Notes under the pieces: generated by a model
Told to the model about the DNA's origin: nothing
Database searches by the model: none
The model's input: only the letters and a program-made list of their open reading frames with translations
Position numbers and translations under genes: made by a program
Shown: positions 1 through 8,456 of the stretch, piece after piece
Position numbering within the stretch: the stretch's first letter is position 1
How the letters are laid out: each line of letters opens with the position of its first letter
NCBI RefSeq assembly: GCF_900119895.1
Contig: NZ_FQLR01000004.1
Span: 620,001 to 684,000, forward strand
DNA: 64,000 nucleotides
Source: Collinsella phocaeensis
GTDB taxonomy: Bacteria; Actinomycetota; Coriobacteriia; Coriobacteriales; Coriobacteriaceae
Direction of reading: 5' to 3'

Positions 1-165
1 GTCGAGGGCTCGGTCGAGGAGGTCTTCTCCCAGCCCGAGCTGCTCAAGCAGTCCTACGTCATTCCCGCCCCCGTGACGCGCGTCGCGTCCGCGGCCGGCA
101 TGAATAAAGTCGTGTTCGATGTTGACTCCCTCATCGAGGGCGTCAAAGCAGAAAGGAGCTCATAG
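1..165 (+). CDS. ECF-type ABC transporter ATPase, C-terminal end (partial)
   Basis: The reading frame is open from the window edge to a TAG at 163-165, giving 54 residues. The piece contains EEVFSQPELL, followed by a Pro-rich stretch and TRVA. This is the typical tail after the H-loop in energy-coupling-factor (CbiO/EcfA) ATPases, where a G-x-P-x-EVF-x-PELL motif precedes a short helical end. No nucleotide-binding motif is visible because the gene starts upstream. The stop codon abuts the ATG of the next gene, so the two are probably co-transcribed. If so, an ECF importer feeds the nucleoside/sugar genes that follow. The family call rests on this short tail only. Confidence 0.55.
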   Translation, partial: VEGSVEEVFSQPELLKQSYVIPAPVTRVASAAGMNKVVFDVDSLIEGVKAERSS

Positions 166-867
166 ATGAGCGACGTCATTGTTCAGATCTACGGTATCCG
201 CACCGTCGAGGACGCCAGGATGGTCGTCGGCCACGGCGCCAAGCACATCGGTGTCTCCTATGGTCACATCAACCACACGCCTGGCCAGCTGAGCTGCGAG
301 CAGGCAAAGGAGATCTTCGAGGGCGTGCAGCCCGAGGCCGTCCGCATCGGCCTGACCTGCTCGACCGACATCGATGAGATCTCCGAGGACCTCCGCGCCG
401 CCATGCCCGACGTCCTTCATCTCTCCGGCGACATCGATGGCATCTCCCCCGAGCAGGTCGCCGAGCTCAAACGCCGCTTCCCCGGCCTCGAGATCATGCA
501 GGCCATCCCCGTTCTCGCCGGCGTTCCCCTCGATGAGCAGCCCGTTATGGACTACGTTCGCGCCTACGAGCCCGTATCTGATTTCTTCCTGATCGACACC
601 AAGGCCCCCACCGCCGGTGACATCGGTGCCACCGGGCTCACCCATGACCGCGCCATCGACGCCGCGATCGTCGCTGCGACCGACGTCCGCTGCATCATCG
701 CCGGCGGTCTTGACGAGCACAACGTCACCGAGGCGATCCATGAGACCAAGCCCTACGGTGTCGACTCCTACACCCATACCAACTACGACGACGAGCGCGC
801 CAACACCCTGCACTGCAAGGATGAGGCCAAGGTCATCGCGTTCTGCGAGGCGGCCAGGAATGCCTAG
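166..867 (+). CDS. TrpF-fold protein (phosphoribosylanthranilate isomerase homologue) with altered catalytic Cys
   Basis: This 233-residue protein has the length and motif order of a (beta/alpha)8 PRA isomerase: a first strand VQIYGIRTVEDA, LHLSGD in the middle, FFLIDT at 140-145, and an IIAGGLDEHNV phosphate-binding end near 177. In true TrpF enzymes the first strand reads K-I-C-G and the Cys is the general base; here residue 9 is Tyr. The conserved acid (Asp144) is kept. No tryptophan gene is nearby: it lies between an ECF ATPase and a PfkB kinase in a nucleoside/pentose operon. It probably isomerises or binds another phosphorylated sugar, but the substrate is unknown. The ribosome binding site GAAAGGAG precedes the ATG, which directly follows the upstream stop. 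Confidence 0.7.
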   Translation: MSDVIVQIYGIRTVEDARMVVGHGAKHIGVSYGHINHTPGQLSCEQAKEIFEGVQPEAVRIGLTCSTDIDEISEDLRAAMPDVLHLSGDIDGISPEQVAELKRRFPGLEIMQAIPVLAGVPLDEQPVMDYVRAYEPVSDFFLIDTKAPTAGDIGATGLTHDRAIDAAIVAATDVRCIIAGGLDEHNVTEAIHETKPYGVDSYTHTNYDDERANTLHCKDEAKVIAFCEAARNA

Positions 868-1813
868 AGTCGTCGTCGCGGGTGACGCCAACGTTGACAT
901 TGTGGTCCAGTTCCCCCGCCTCGGCGCGGGCGAGAACGGCGCCACCATCTGGCCCAACCCCGAGGTCGTCGGCGGCGGAACGTCTTCCAACACCGCCGCG
1001 GCCGCGGCCCGGCTCGGACTCGACGTCCTCTTCGTCGGAACGGTCGGAGACGACCCCTACGGCGCCTTCGCCTCCCGCGACCTCGCCGAGCGCGGCGTCG
1101 ACGTCTCCGGGCTCGTGTGCGACCGCGAGCTCAACACCGTCGGCGTGTTCGCCTTCGTCGACGAGGCGGGCGAGCGCTACCTGTGGGGCTGGCCCCGCGA
1201 GAAGCAGTCCTTCAAGGTGATCGACGAGGACCGCGTCGACTTCGAGGCCCTGCGCTCCGCCGACTGGTTCCACTCCTCGGGCATGTCGCTGGTGTACGAC
1301 ACCTCCGCCCGCTCCACGATCACGCGCATGTACCGCGAGGCGCGCGAGGCCGGGGTCCCGACCTCGCTCGACTTGAACCTCCGCGTCGACGACGGCGTGC
1401 TCGACCCCGAGTTCGCGCGCGCCCTCGAGGCCGTCATGCCCTACGTGGACTACCTGCTCGGTTCCGGTCCGGAGGAGTTCGCCTACCTCGGCGAGGGCAC
1501 CTGGCGCGAGAACGCCCGCGCGCTCGCCGTCGACGGTCGCGTCGTGGTCGTGCGCGACGGTGCCAACGGCTCGGTCGCCATCAGCGGCACCGACGTCTTC
1601 GAGGCCCCGGCCTTCAAGGTTGAGGTCGAGGACACCATCGGCGCCGGCGACGTGTACAACGCCGGCTTCATCGCCACGCTGCTGGAGGGCGGGTCCCTCC
1701 AGGAAGCCCTCGAGAAGGGCAACGCCGTCTCTGGTTACACCGTCGCGCGCCAGGGCGCGCGCAACACTCCGACGCCCGATGAGCTCGCGGAGTTCATCGA
1801 TTCGTTCAACTAA
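860..1813 (+). CDS. PfkB-family carbohydrate kinase
   Basis: Predicted ATP-dependent sugar or nucleoside kinase of the ribokinase superfamily, 317 residues. The N-terminal half carries the substrate-binding GGGTSSNTAAAAARLG segment. The C-terminal signature DTIGAGDVYNAGF contains the anion-hole GAGD at 261-264, with Asp264 as the expected catalytic base. I chose the ATG at 860 because the frame open from 617 has no family similarity before it, and because this start overlaps the upstream gene by 8 bp, as expected for translational coupling. It is one of two PfkB kinases in the operon (the other is at 4707), so the two probably act on different substrates, one of which could be ribose released by the nucleoside hydrolase. 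Confidence 0.85.
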   Translation: MPRVVVAGDANVDIVVQFPRLGAGENGATIWPNPEVVGGGTSSNTAAAAARLGLDVLFVGTVGDDPYGAFASRDLAERGVDVSGLVCDRELNTVGVFAFVDEAGERYLWGWPREKQSFKVIDEDRVDFEALRSADWFHSSGMSLVYDTSARSTITRMYREAREAGVPTSLDLNLRVDDGVLDPEFARALEAVMPYVDYLLGSGPEEFAYLGEGTWRENARALAVDGRVVVVRDGANGSVAISGTDVFEAPAFKVEVEDTIGAGDVYNAGFIATLLEGGSLQEALEKGNAVSGYTVARQGARNTPTPDELAEFIDSFN

Positions 1814-1830
1814 GCAAGAAAGGCTACATC

Positions 1831-2811
1831 ATGGAGAAGAAGAAGGTCATTCTCGACTGCGACCCCGGACACGACGACGCGTTCGGTATCATGCTCGCCG
1901 TCCAGCACCTGGACGTCCTGGGCATCACCACCCTCGGCGGTAACTGCACGCTCGAGAACGTCACCCGCAACGCCATCAAGACCCTCGAGGTCCTCGGCAA
2001 GGCCGACGAGATCGGCGTCTATCCCGGACATAGCTGCCCGCTTGCCGTGCCGCTGGTGACCGCCCCGCAGTTCCATGGCGAGACCGGCCTCGACGGCCCG
2101 GTGCTTCCCGAGCCCACCCATGCTCCGCGCGACCAGCACGCTGTCGACTTCATCGTCGACACCGTGATGAGCAACGACGACGTGACCATCATCGCCACCG
2201 GCCCGCTGACCAACATCGCCGCCGCGCTCAACCGCGAGCCGCGCATCGCCGAGCGCGTGAGCGAGATCTGCATCATGGGCGGTTCCGTGACCTTCGGCAA
2301 CTGGACGCCCGCCGCCGAGTTCAACATCTACGTCGACCCCGAGGCCGCCTACCGCGTCTTCAATTGCGGCGCGCACGTCAAGATGACCGGCATCAACTTG
2401 ACCCGTCAGTGCTGTATCGGCATTCCCCACATGGAGAAGTTCCGCGAGATCGGCACCAAGGCCGCTAACTTCGCCGCCGACCTCACCGACTTCTTCATCC
2501 AGCAGGACATCGCCCTGGGCGAGCCCCCGATCGCGTGCATGCACGACGCCTGCGCCGTCGCTTGGATCATCGACCCGTCCCTGATCGTGGCCGCCCCCAT
2601 GCACATCGACGTTGAGCTCAACGGCACGCTGACCCGCGGCATGACCGTCTGCGACTACCGTCACCTGCGCGGCGTCGATCCCAAGGTCGACATCGAGCGC
2701 GACCCGCAGATGACCCTGCGCGGCGAGGGCACCAACGCCGAGGGCGCGCTCGAGCTCGACTTCGACCGCTTCATGGACCTGCTGTACACCACACTCGGGA
2801 ACTACGCCTAA
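1831..2811 (+). CDS. Nucleoside hydrolase (inosine/uridine-preferring family)
   Basis: Cleaves the N-glycosidic bond of ribonucleosides to free base and ribose. The N-terminus shows the Ca2+-binding DCDPGHDDA motif of the IU-NH family (residues 9-17). Further on are ATGPLTNIAAAL and GGSVTFGNWTPAAEFNI, the usual second and third signatures, and a HDACAV motif with the catalytic-region His near the C-terminus. At 326 residues it is a normal, intact length. An AAGAAAGG ribosome binding site precedes the ATG. It is the functional anchor of the operon: the flanking kinases can trap the sugar product. Purine versus pyrimidine preference cannot be read from the sequence. Confidence 0.92.
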   Translation: MEKKKVILDCDPGHDDAFGIMLAVQHLDVLGITTLGGNCTLENVTRNAIKTLEVLGKADEIGVYPGHSCPLAVPLVTAPQFHGETGLDGPVLPEPTHAPRDQHAVDFIVDTVMSNDDVTIIATGPLTNIAAALNREPRIAERVSEICIMGGSVTFGNWTPAAEFNIYVDPEAAYRVFNCGAHVKMTGINLTRQCCIGIPHMEKFREIGTKAANFAADLTDFFIQQDIALGEPPIACMHDACAVAWIIDPSLIVAAPMHIDVELNGTLTRGMTVCDYRHLRGVDPKVDIERDPQMTLRGEGTNAEGALELDFDRFMDLLYTTLGNYA

Positions 2812-3497
2812 TGGTCCTCGCGCAGGGGCGTCCGGGAGGGGCGATGGTGCTGTGGGACTTCGACGGCACCCTCGCCAGCACCAGCGGAGACGTCTGGGGA
2901 TCCCTTGCCTATGCCGCTGCCAAGCGGGATAGGAGGTTCCCCTTCGGATTCGAGGACGATGACGAGAACCTCGCCCTCCCCATGTCCGAGATCTTCGCGA
3001 GCCTCCTGCCCGCGCCCGACTCCGCGGACCTCGCGGGATTCGAACGCGACGTTCGCGTTCACTACCGGTCGATCAGCGCCCATCCGCGCACGGAGCTCTA
3101 TCCGGGCATCAAATCGCTGCTCGTCGAGCTCCGCGCGCGCGGCGTCGCGAACCGCATCGTGACCAACAAGCCCCAGGGCGCCCTTGAGCGCCTGCTGTCG
3201 ATCAAGGGCTGGGCGCCGCTCTTCGACGGATGGGTCTGCGCCGACTCCGGCCCGGACGGGACGGAGCTCACCAAGGAGCAGATGATTCGCATCGCCATCG
3301 AGCGCCAGGGCGCCGATCCGGCGCGCTGCGCGATGGTCGGCGACTCGTGGGGCGACGTCGCCGGGGCCCGCGCCGCGGGCATCGCGAGCATCGGCGTCAC
3401 CTACGGGGACGGGAGCGTCGAGCGCCTGCTCGCCGAGAACCCGGACCGTGTCGCCGAGGAATCGACCGGACTGAGAGAACTACTGTTGGGAGATTGA
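2811..3497 (+). CDS. HAD-family phosphatase (phosphoglycolate phosphatase-like)
   Basis: Haloacid dehalogenase superfamily hydrolase. Motif I is WDFDGTLAST, with the nucleophile and acid/base Asp residues; motif II is the TNKP segment; motif III is MVGDSWGDVAGARAAG with the Mg2+-binding Asp. A cap domain lies between motifs I and II, as in Gph/PgmB-type enzymes. The start at 2811 overlaps the previous stop (TAATG). An internal ATG at 2844, eleven codons later, has a much better ribosome binding site (GGGAGGGG) and may be the main start, giving 217 residues. The substrate is probably a sugar phosphate of this pathway, but that is inference. Confidence 0.85.
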   Translation: MVLAQGRPGGAMVLWDFDGTLASTSGDVWGSLAYAAAKRDRRFPFGFEDDDENLALPMSEIFASLLPAPDSADLAGFERDVRVHYRSISAHPRTELYPGIKSLLVELRARGVANRIVTNKPQGALERLLSIKGWAPLFDGWVCADSGPDGTELTKEQMIRIAIERQGADPARCAMVGDSWGDVAGARAAGIASIGVTYGDGSVERLLAENPDRVAEESTGLRELLLGD

Positions 3498-3500
3498 TTC

Positions 3501-4706
3501 ATGCTCAACGATTTTGATATCCAGATCGCCACGCGATTCGTCTTCGGCCATGCCGCCGAGGAACGCTGCGGCAGCGAGGCCCGCGCCCTCGGCGCCTCCA
3601 AGGTGCTCCTCCATTACGACGGGGGCGACTACCTCGAGGCGAGCGGGCTGCTCGAGCGCCTGCGCGAGAGCCTGCGCTCCGCCGGCGTCGAGTTCGTCGA
3701 GCTCGGCGGCGTGCAGCCCAACCCCCGACTCGAGCTCGTCTACGAGGGCATCGCGCTGTGCCGCGAGTACGGCCTCGAGGCGGTCGTCGCCGTGGGCGGC
3801 GGCTCCGCCATCGATTCCGCCAAGGCAATCGGCCTCGGCGCCGCCTACGACGGCGACGTGTGGGACCTGTTCCTGGGCAAGGCCGAGCCCGTGGCGACCC
3901 TGCCGGTCGTCGCCGTCCTCACCTGCCCCGCCTCCGGTAGCGAGTCGAGCCAGGTCGTGGTCGTCAACAACGAGGCGGAGCACGCCAAGCTCCTGGTGAG
4001 CCATCCGGTGGTCCGTCCCGCCGTCGCCATCATGGATCCCGAGCTGTCCTGCACGCTTCCGGCGCGCCAGACCGCCTGCGGCCTTGTGGACATGTTCTGC
4101 CATGTGTGCGAGCGCTATTTCACCGACGACGCCGACTTCGGCATCCTCGATCGCATGAGCGAGGGCGTCTTGCGCACCATCGTCGAGGTCGGCCCGAAGC
4201 TCATGGAGAACCTGGGCAATTACGTCCTGCGCTCCGAGATCATGTGGGCGGCAACGGTCGCCCAGAACAACTCGCTGGGTATGGGCCGCAACCAAGACTG
4301 GTCGACGCATGCGCTGTCCAACGAGCTGAGCGCTCTGTACGACATCGCCCATGGCGAGACCATCTCTGCCGTCATGGCGTCCTGGATGCGCTATGTTCGC
4401 TCGAGCAACCCCGAGCGCTTCGCCCGATTCGCCCGCAAGGTGTTCGACGTCCGCGACGAGGCGCTGGATATCGATGCGACGGGCTCTGCCGGCATCGACG
4501 CGTGTGAGCGGTTCTTCGCCGGTCTCGGCATGCCTGTCAGCCTCGAGGAGGTCGGCGTCGGCGAGGAGGGCATCGAACCCATGCTCGACAAGATCGAGTT
4601 CTTCGGCGACGACCGCGCCATCGGTTCGGTCCGCCGCCTGACGCGCGAGGACTGCGCGGAGATCTTCCGCATGTCCCTCGTTCGCGACCAGGGGGTCGAT
4701 GCGTAG
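3501..4706 (+). CDS. Iron-containing alcohol dehydrogenase (BdhA/YqhD-like)
   Basis: NAD(P)H-dependent group III alcohol dehydrogenase, 401 residues, normal length. The dinucleotide-binding GGGSAIDSAKAI is at about 99-110. The metal ligands expected in the family are all visible: Asp197 and His201 in GLVDMFCH, His270 in DWSTHALS, and His284 in DIAHGET. Family members reduce aldehydes such as butanal, lactaldehyde or glycolaldehyde, or oxidise polyols. In this operon it may handle an aldehyde or polyol derived from the pentose, a role that is only inferred. It lies 3 bp after the HAD gene, and its stop directly abuts the ATG of the next kinase. Confidence 0.9.
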   Translation: MLNDFDIQIATRFVFGHAAEERCGSEARALGASKVLLHYDGGDYLEASGLLERLRESLRSAGVEFVELGGVQPNPRLELVYEGIALCREYGLEAVVAVGGGSAIDSAKAIGLGAAYDGDVWDLFLGKAEPVATLPVVAVLTCPASGSESSQVVVVNNEAEHAKLLVSHPVVRPAVAIMDPELSCTLPARQTACGLVDMFCHVCERYFTDDADFGILDRMSEGVLRTIVEVGPKLMENLGNYVLRSEIMWAATVAQNNSLGMGRNQDWSTHALSNELSALYDIAHGETISAVMASWMRYVRSSNPERFARFARKVFDVRDEALDIDATGSAGIDACERFFAGLGMPVSLEEVGVGEEGIEPMLDKIEFFGDDRAIGSVRRLTREDCAEIFRMSLVRDQGVDA

Positions 4707-5612
4707 ATGATCGTCAACATCGGCTCGCTTAACATCGACTACGTCTACGATGTCGAGTCTTTCGTCCGCAAGGGCCAGACCATATCCTCCACGCGCCGCA
4801 GCGTCTTCGCGGGCGGCAAGGGCCTGAACCAATCCATCGCGCTCGGCCGAGCCGGCGCGGACGTCGCGCACGCCGGCCTGGTCGGCGACGAGGGCGCTTT
4901 CCTGCGCGACCTCATGCTCGAGTCCGGTGTCGACGTCAGCCGCGTGGGGACCGCCGAGGGCCATTCGAACGGACACGCGATCATCCAGCGCGATAGCGAG
5001 GGCGATAACTGCATCATCCTGCACGGCGGCTCCAACCGCCTCATCGGCGCGGGCCTCATCGATACGACGCTGCTCGCCTTCAAGCCGGAGGACTGGGTGC
5101 TGCTGCAGAACGAGACCAGCTGCGTCTCCAATGCCATCGAGGGCGCCCATGCCCGCGGCATGAAGGTCGTCCTCAACCCGTCCCCGGTCAACGACGCGCT
5201 GCTCGCATGCCCGCTCGAGCTCGTCGACTGCTTCATCCTGAACGAGGGCGAGGCCGCGGCGATCGCCGGCATTGACGGCGCCGCCGACGAGCTGCTCGCC
5301 GCGATGCTCGACCGCTTCCCGGATGCCGAGATCGTTCTCACGGTGGGTGCCGACGGCGCGTACTACGCCCGCAAGGGCGGCGAGCCGATCTTCCAGCCCG
5401 CCTTCGCGGTCGATGCGGTGGACACCACCGCCGCCGGCGATACGTTCACCGGCTACTACCTCGCCGAGCGCGCGGCGGGATCCGATCCGAGCCGCGCCCT
5501 GCTCGTCGCCTCGGCGGCGTCGTCGATCGCCGTCTCCCGTCCCGGCGCGGCGCCCTCGATCCCGCTTCGCCGCGAGGTCGAGGCGAAGCTCGCGGGGCTG
5601 GGCCTGGCCTAG
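4707..5612 (+). CDS. Ribokinase-like PfkB sugar kinase
   Basis: Second PfkB kinase of the operon, 301 residues. It has the ribokinase N-terminal order NIGSLNIDYVY, then AGGKGLNQSIALGRAGA (the sugar-binding GGKGxNQ motif typical of RbsK), ILNEGEA in the middle, and DTTAAGDTFTGYYLAE at the end. The usual GAGD reads AAGD here (242-245); the catalytic Asp245 is retained and this substitution occurs in functional ribokinases. The GGKGxNQ motif makes ribose the most likely substrate, giving ribose 5-phosphate from the nucleoside hydrolase product. It starts with the ATG immediately after the TAG of the dehydrogenase. Confidence 0.85.
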   Translation: MIVNIGSLNIDYVYDVESFVRKGQTISSTRRSVFAGGKGLNQSIALGRAGADVAHAGLVGDEGAFLRDLMLESGVDVSRVGTAEGHSNGHAIIQRDSEGDNCIILHGGSNRLIGAGLIDTTLLAFKPEDWVLLQNETSCVSNAIEGAHARGMKVVLNPSPVNDALLACPLELVDCFILNEGEAAAIAGIDGAADELLAAMLDRFPDAEIVLTVGADGAYYARKGGEPIFQPAFAVDAVDTTAAGDTFTGYYLAERAAGSDPSRALLVASAASSIAVSRPGAAPSIPLRREVEAKLAGLGLA

Positions 5613-5728
5613 CTTCGCGGTCGCGGTCGCGGGCGCGCCCCGAAGGATCGCTTACCTAGGTTTCATGTGCGGCCGAAAGCCGCCTGAATACATACTGCCC
5701 TGTCATCAAATATGAAAGGAGAGATTGC

Positions 5729-7162
5729 ATGGCAGAAGAGAAGCAGAACGGCATTCCCGTTCCCGAGGAGGGGACTCCGGAATGGCTCGAGCTGAACAAG
5801 ATGGCGAAGGTCGCCGTCCCCATTGTTCTGGCCATCTTCACGCTGGGCGTCCTGATGCAGCAGGCGTTCGGCATGATCTACGTCAACATCGGCGATGAGC
5901 TCGGCCAGGCCAACCTCGCGCCCCTCATCACCTCGATCCCGGGCATCGCACTCGGCATCGTCTGCGTCATCTACGGCTCGCTCGGTGACTTCCTGTTGCT
6001 TCGCAAGATGATCGTCATCGGCACCGCCGTCTTCGTCGCGGGCTCCGTGCTCGGCCTCTTCGGCCGCCTGAGCATCTGGATCGTCATCCTCGCCCGCCTC
6101 ATCCAGTCCGTCGGCTGGCAGGTCTCCGGCTCCATCTTCCTGGTTCTGGTGTCCAAGTACATAGCCAAGAAGGACCGCGTGATCTGGTACGGCGTCTTCG
6201 TTGCGGTCTTCCGCTTCGCCGCCGCCCTCGGCGTCTTCCTCGCCGGCTACATGACCCTCATCGACTGGCGCATCCTGTTCGGCGTCGGCATCGTCGCCGC
6301 TCCGCTGATCCCCATCCTTGCCAAGAACCTGCCCGACAACCACGCCGCCGGTGCGACCATCGACGTCATGGGCTTCACTCTCATCGGCCTGTTCGCGGCT
6401 TCCGTGACCATGTACTTCACGGATATGACCACCTTCTGGTTCATCGCCTGCATCGTGACCCTGATTGCCTTCATCGTCTACATCAACAAGGCCGAGAACC
6501 CCTTCATCACGCCTAAGATGCTGACCAACCCGGCCTTCGCCATGACCATGATCGTCATCTTCGTCGGCTACTTCTTCAGCTACACCCTGAACGCCGGCAT
6601 CAACAACATCGGCATGAACGTCTTCGGCCTCGACTCCTCCCAGGTTTCCAACCTGCTCGTCTGGTCGATCATCCTCGCCGGCGTCATGGGCTTCGTCGCC
6701 GGCCCGATCATCCGCAAGATCGGCCGCAAGGCTTCCGTCATCCTTGCGCTCGCCTGCATGGGCGGCGGCCTGATCGCGGTCGCCTTCGCCATCCCGCACG
6801 GTGAGGTTCTGGCGCTCGCCGCGGCCCCCTGCATCTACTACTTCGGCACCTCGTTCTTCTATCAGCCCATCGTCGACACCGCGACCCTGACGGTCACCGC
6901 CGAGGAGTCCGGTCGCGCGCTCGGCTTTAACGACCTGATCCAGGCCATCACCGGCTCCGTGGGCGTTGCCCTCTTCGGCCAGCTCATGGCCAACGGTGCC
7001 ATGGGCGATGCCAGCATCGCCGGCACCGCTTCCGGTCTCGCCTCCAGCTACGCCAACGTCTTCCTCATCGGCGGCGTCATCATCCTGGGCGCCATGGTTA
7101 TCTTCATGCTCTCCATGAAGATGATCTACAGCCGCTCCCGTGCTGCTGAGGATGAGGCGTAA
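5729..7162 (+). CDS. Major facilitator superfamily transporter
   Basis: Integral membrane transporter of 477 residues with about 13-14 hydrophobic segments, a count that points to the 14-helix DHA2-like drug:H+ branch rather than 12-helix sugar porters. An RKM basic loop follows the second helix pair, where the MFS signature loop is expected. A soluble N-terminus of about 30 residues is rich in Glu and Pro. The start has a strong AAAGGAGAG site. It is separated from the sugar genes by 116 bp, so it may have its own promoter, but it ends the block before a clear terminator. The transported compound, possibly a nucleoside, base or fermentation product, is not determinable. Confidence 0.85.
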   Translation: MAEEKQNGIPVPEEGTPEWLELNKMAKVAVPIVLAIFTLGVLMQQAFGMIYVNIGDELGQANLAPLITSIPGIALGIVCVIYGSLGDFLLLRKMIVIGTAVFVAGSVLGLFGRLSIWIVILARLIQSVGWQVSGSIFLVLVSKYIAKKDRVIWYGVFVAVFRFAAALGVFLAGYMTLIDWRILFGVGIVAAPLIPILAKNLPDNHAAGATIDVMGFTLIGLFAASVTMYFTDMTTFWFIACIVTLIAFIVYINKAENPFITPKMLTNPAFAMTMIVIFVGYFFSYTLNAGINNIGMNVFGLDSSQVSNLLVWSIILAGVMGFVAGPIIRKIGRKASVILALACMGGGLIAVAFAIPHGEVLALAAAPCIYYFGTSFFYQPIVDTATLTVTAEESGRALGFNDLIQAITGSVGVALFGQLMANGAMGDASIAGTASGLASSYANVFLIGGVIILGAMVIFMLSMKMIYSRSRAAEDEA

Positions 7163-7210
7163 TAGCCAAAGCGGTCCTCATGGGGTTTGCCAATAAGACC
7201 TCTCTCTCCG

Positions 7211-7241
7211 CCCCGGTCGCGTTCTCGCGGCCGGGGTTTTT
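7211..7241 (+). terminator. Rho-independent terminator after the MFS gene
   Basis: An 11-bp GC-rich stem (CCCCGGTCGCG pairing with CGCGGCCGGGG, one G-T pair) closes a TTCT loop and is followed by a run of five T. It lies about 50 bp after the stop of the MFS gene and ends the nucleoside operon. Confidence 0.9.
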
Positions 7242-7340
7242 GATTGTTCAGTCGTGCGGGCCCCTCGATGGGGTAGAGTGCCGACTCGAAACATGTAGGT
7301 TGCGGTCGCGAGTCTGCCGCGACGATTAAGGAGCCGCTAG

Positions 7341-8294
7341 ATGATCTACTCGCTCGCCCCCATGGAGGGCATCACGGGATACGTGTTCCGCCGTGTCCAC
7401 GCCGAGTGCTTCGGCGCGCTCGACCGATACTACACGCCGTTCCTCCCGCCTCCCCGCGTGGGCTCGACCTTCGGCGGCAAGAACTTCAAGGAGATCGACC
7501 CGGCGAACAACGAGGGGCTGAACGTCGTCCCGCAGCTGCTCACCAAGAACGCCGACGAGTTCGTGTGGGCGGCGCAGCTGCTCGCCGAGATGGGCTACAC
7601 GGAGGTCAACCTCAACCTGGGGTGCCCCTCGGGGACCGTCGTCGCCAAGGGCAGGGGCTCCGGCCTGCTGCGCGACCCGGACGCGCTCGAGGCGTTCCTG
7701 CGCGACATCTGCGAGCGCTCGCCGCTGCCCGTCTCGGTCAAAACGCGCCTCGGCCTTGAGGACGACGGCGAGTACGCGCGCATCCTCGCCGTCTACTGCC
7801 GTCTTCCCTTGGCCGAGCTCATCGTGCACCCGCGCGTGCAGAAGGACCGCTATCAGGGGTCGCCGCGCTGGGAGCCTTACGGCGCCACGCTGGCGGCGGC
7901 GCCGTTTCCCGTCGCGTACAACGGCGACGTCTTCGATACCGCCGACCGCGATGGGTTGCTGGCGGCCTTCCCTGCGACGCGCCATGTGATGCTGGGTCGC
8001 GGCCTGCTCGCCAACCCCGCCCTCGCGCGCATGATGGCCGGCGGGCCGCCGGCGACCCGTGAGGAGCTCGAGCGGTTCCACGACGCCCTGTTCCATGCGT
8101 ACGAGGAGGTCGTCGGCGGCAACGCCGTGTTCCGCATGAAAGAGTGGTGGTTCTACGCCAAGTGCGCGTTCGCCGATCCCTTGGCGGTGCATCGCGCCGT
8201 TCGGAAGGTCCGCCGCGCCGGCGAGTACGAGGATGCCGTCCGCACGATCTTCTCGGGGATGGAGCTCGCGGAGGAGGCACGGTTCCACGGCTAG
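7341..8294 (+). CDS. tRNA-dihydrouridine synthase family protein
   Basis: FMN-dependent enzyme that reduces uridine to dihydrouridine in the tRNA D-loop. The N-terminal SLAPMEGITGYVFRR is the family start. The catalytic Cys95 sits in NLNLGCPSG. The substrate/FMN segment SVKTRLGLED and the motif HPRVQKDRYQG follow, and the phosphate-binding part reads YNGDVFDT and MLGRGLLANP. At 317 residues it is an ordinary Dus length. It starts at an ATG after AAGGAG and appears to be a single-gene unit between a terminator and the GTPase gene. The exact tRNA position modified is not inferable. Confidence 0.92.
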   Translation: MIYSLAPMEGITGYVFRRVHAECFGALDRYYTPFLPPPRVGSTFGGKNFKEIDPANNEGLNVVPQLLTKNADEFVWAAQLLAEMGYTEVNLNLGCPSGTVVAKGRGSGLLRDPDALEAFLRDICERSPLPVSVKTRLGLEDDGEYARILAVYCRLPLAELIVHPRVQKDRYQGSPRWEPYGATLAAAPFPVAYNGDVFDTADRDGLLAAFPATRHVMLGRGLLANPALARMMAGGPPATREELERFHDALFHAYEEVVGGNAVFRMKEWWFYAKCAFADPLAVHRAVRKVRRAGEYEDAVRTIFSGMELAEEARFHG

Positions 8295-8333
8295 GCCGTC
8301 GGCCTCCGTCCGGCGCGCCGCCCGACGCGGACA

Positions 8334-8376
8334 CCTCGACTCGGCGCTCGAATCGGTACCCGCCCCCAACCTGAGG
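8334..8376. repeat. Degenerate CCTCGA/CTGAGG intergenic motif, copy 1
   Basis: A 43-bp segment opening with CCTCGACTCGG and closing with CCAACCTGAGG. A similar segment occurs after the GIY-YIG gene (14889-14931), and a shorter related one lies before trmO (10952-10981). The ends are complementary over 5-6 bp. Similarity is moderate, and a common origin is a suggestion only. Confidence 0.35.
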
Positions 8377-8456
8377 TCCGGGCGGAGCTCGCGCAGGCGG
8401 TGCGGGCACTACAATGGGAAGCTGCCCGCACCGCCGCCCGAACGATCGGAGTCTCC

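Noticed and set aside
3480-5150. Very long minus-strand open frames opposite real genes (also 8409-10451, 19836-22778, 51392-53905)
   Set aside because: They mirror the codon bias of the strong genes on the plus strand, have no ribosome binding sites and give low-complexity Asp/Gly/Leu/Ala translations. They are GC-driven shadows.
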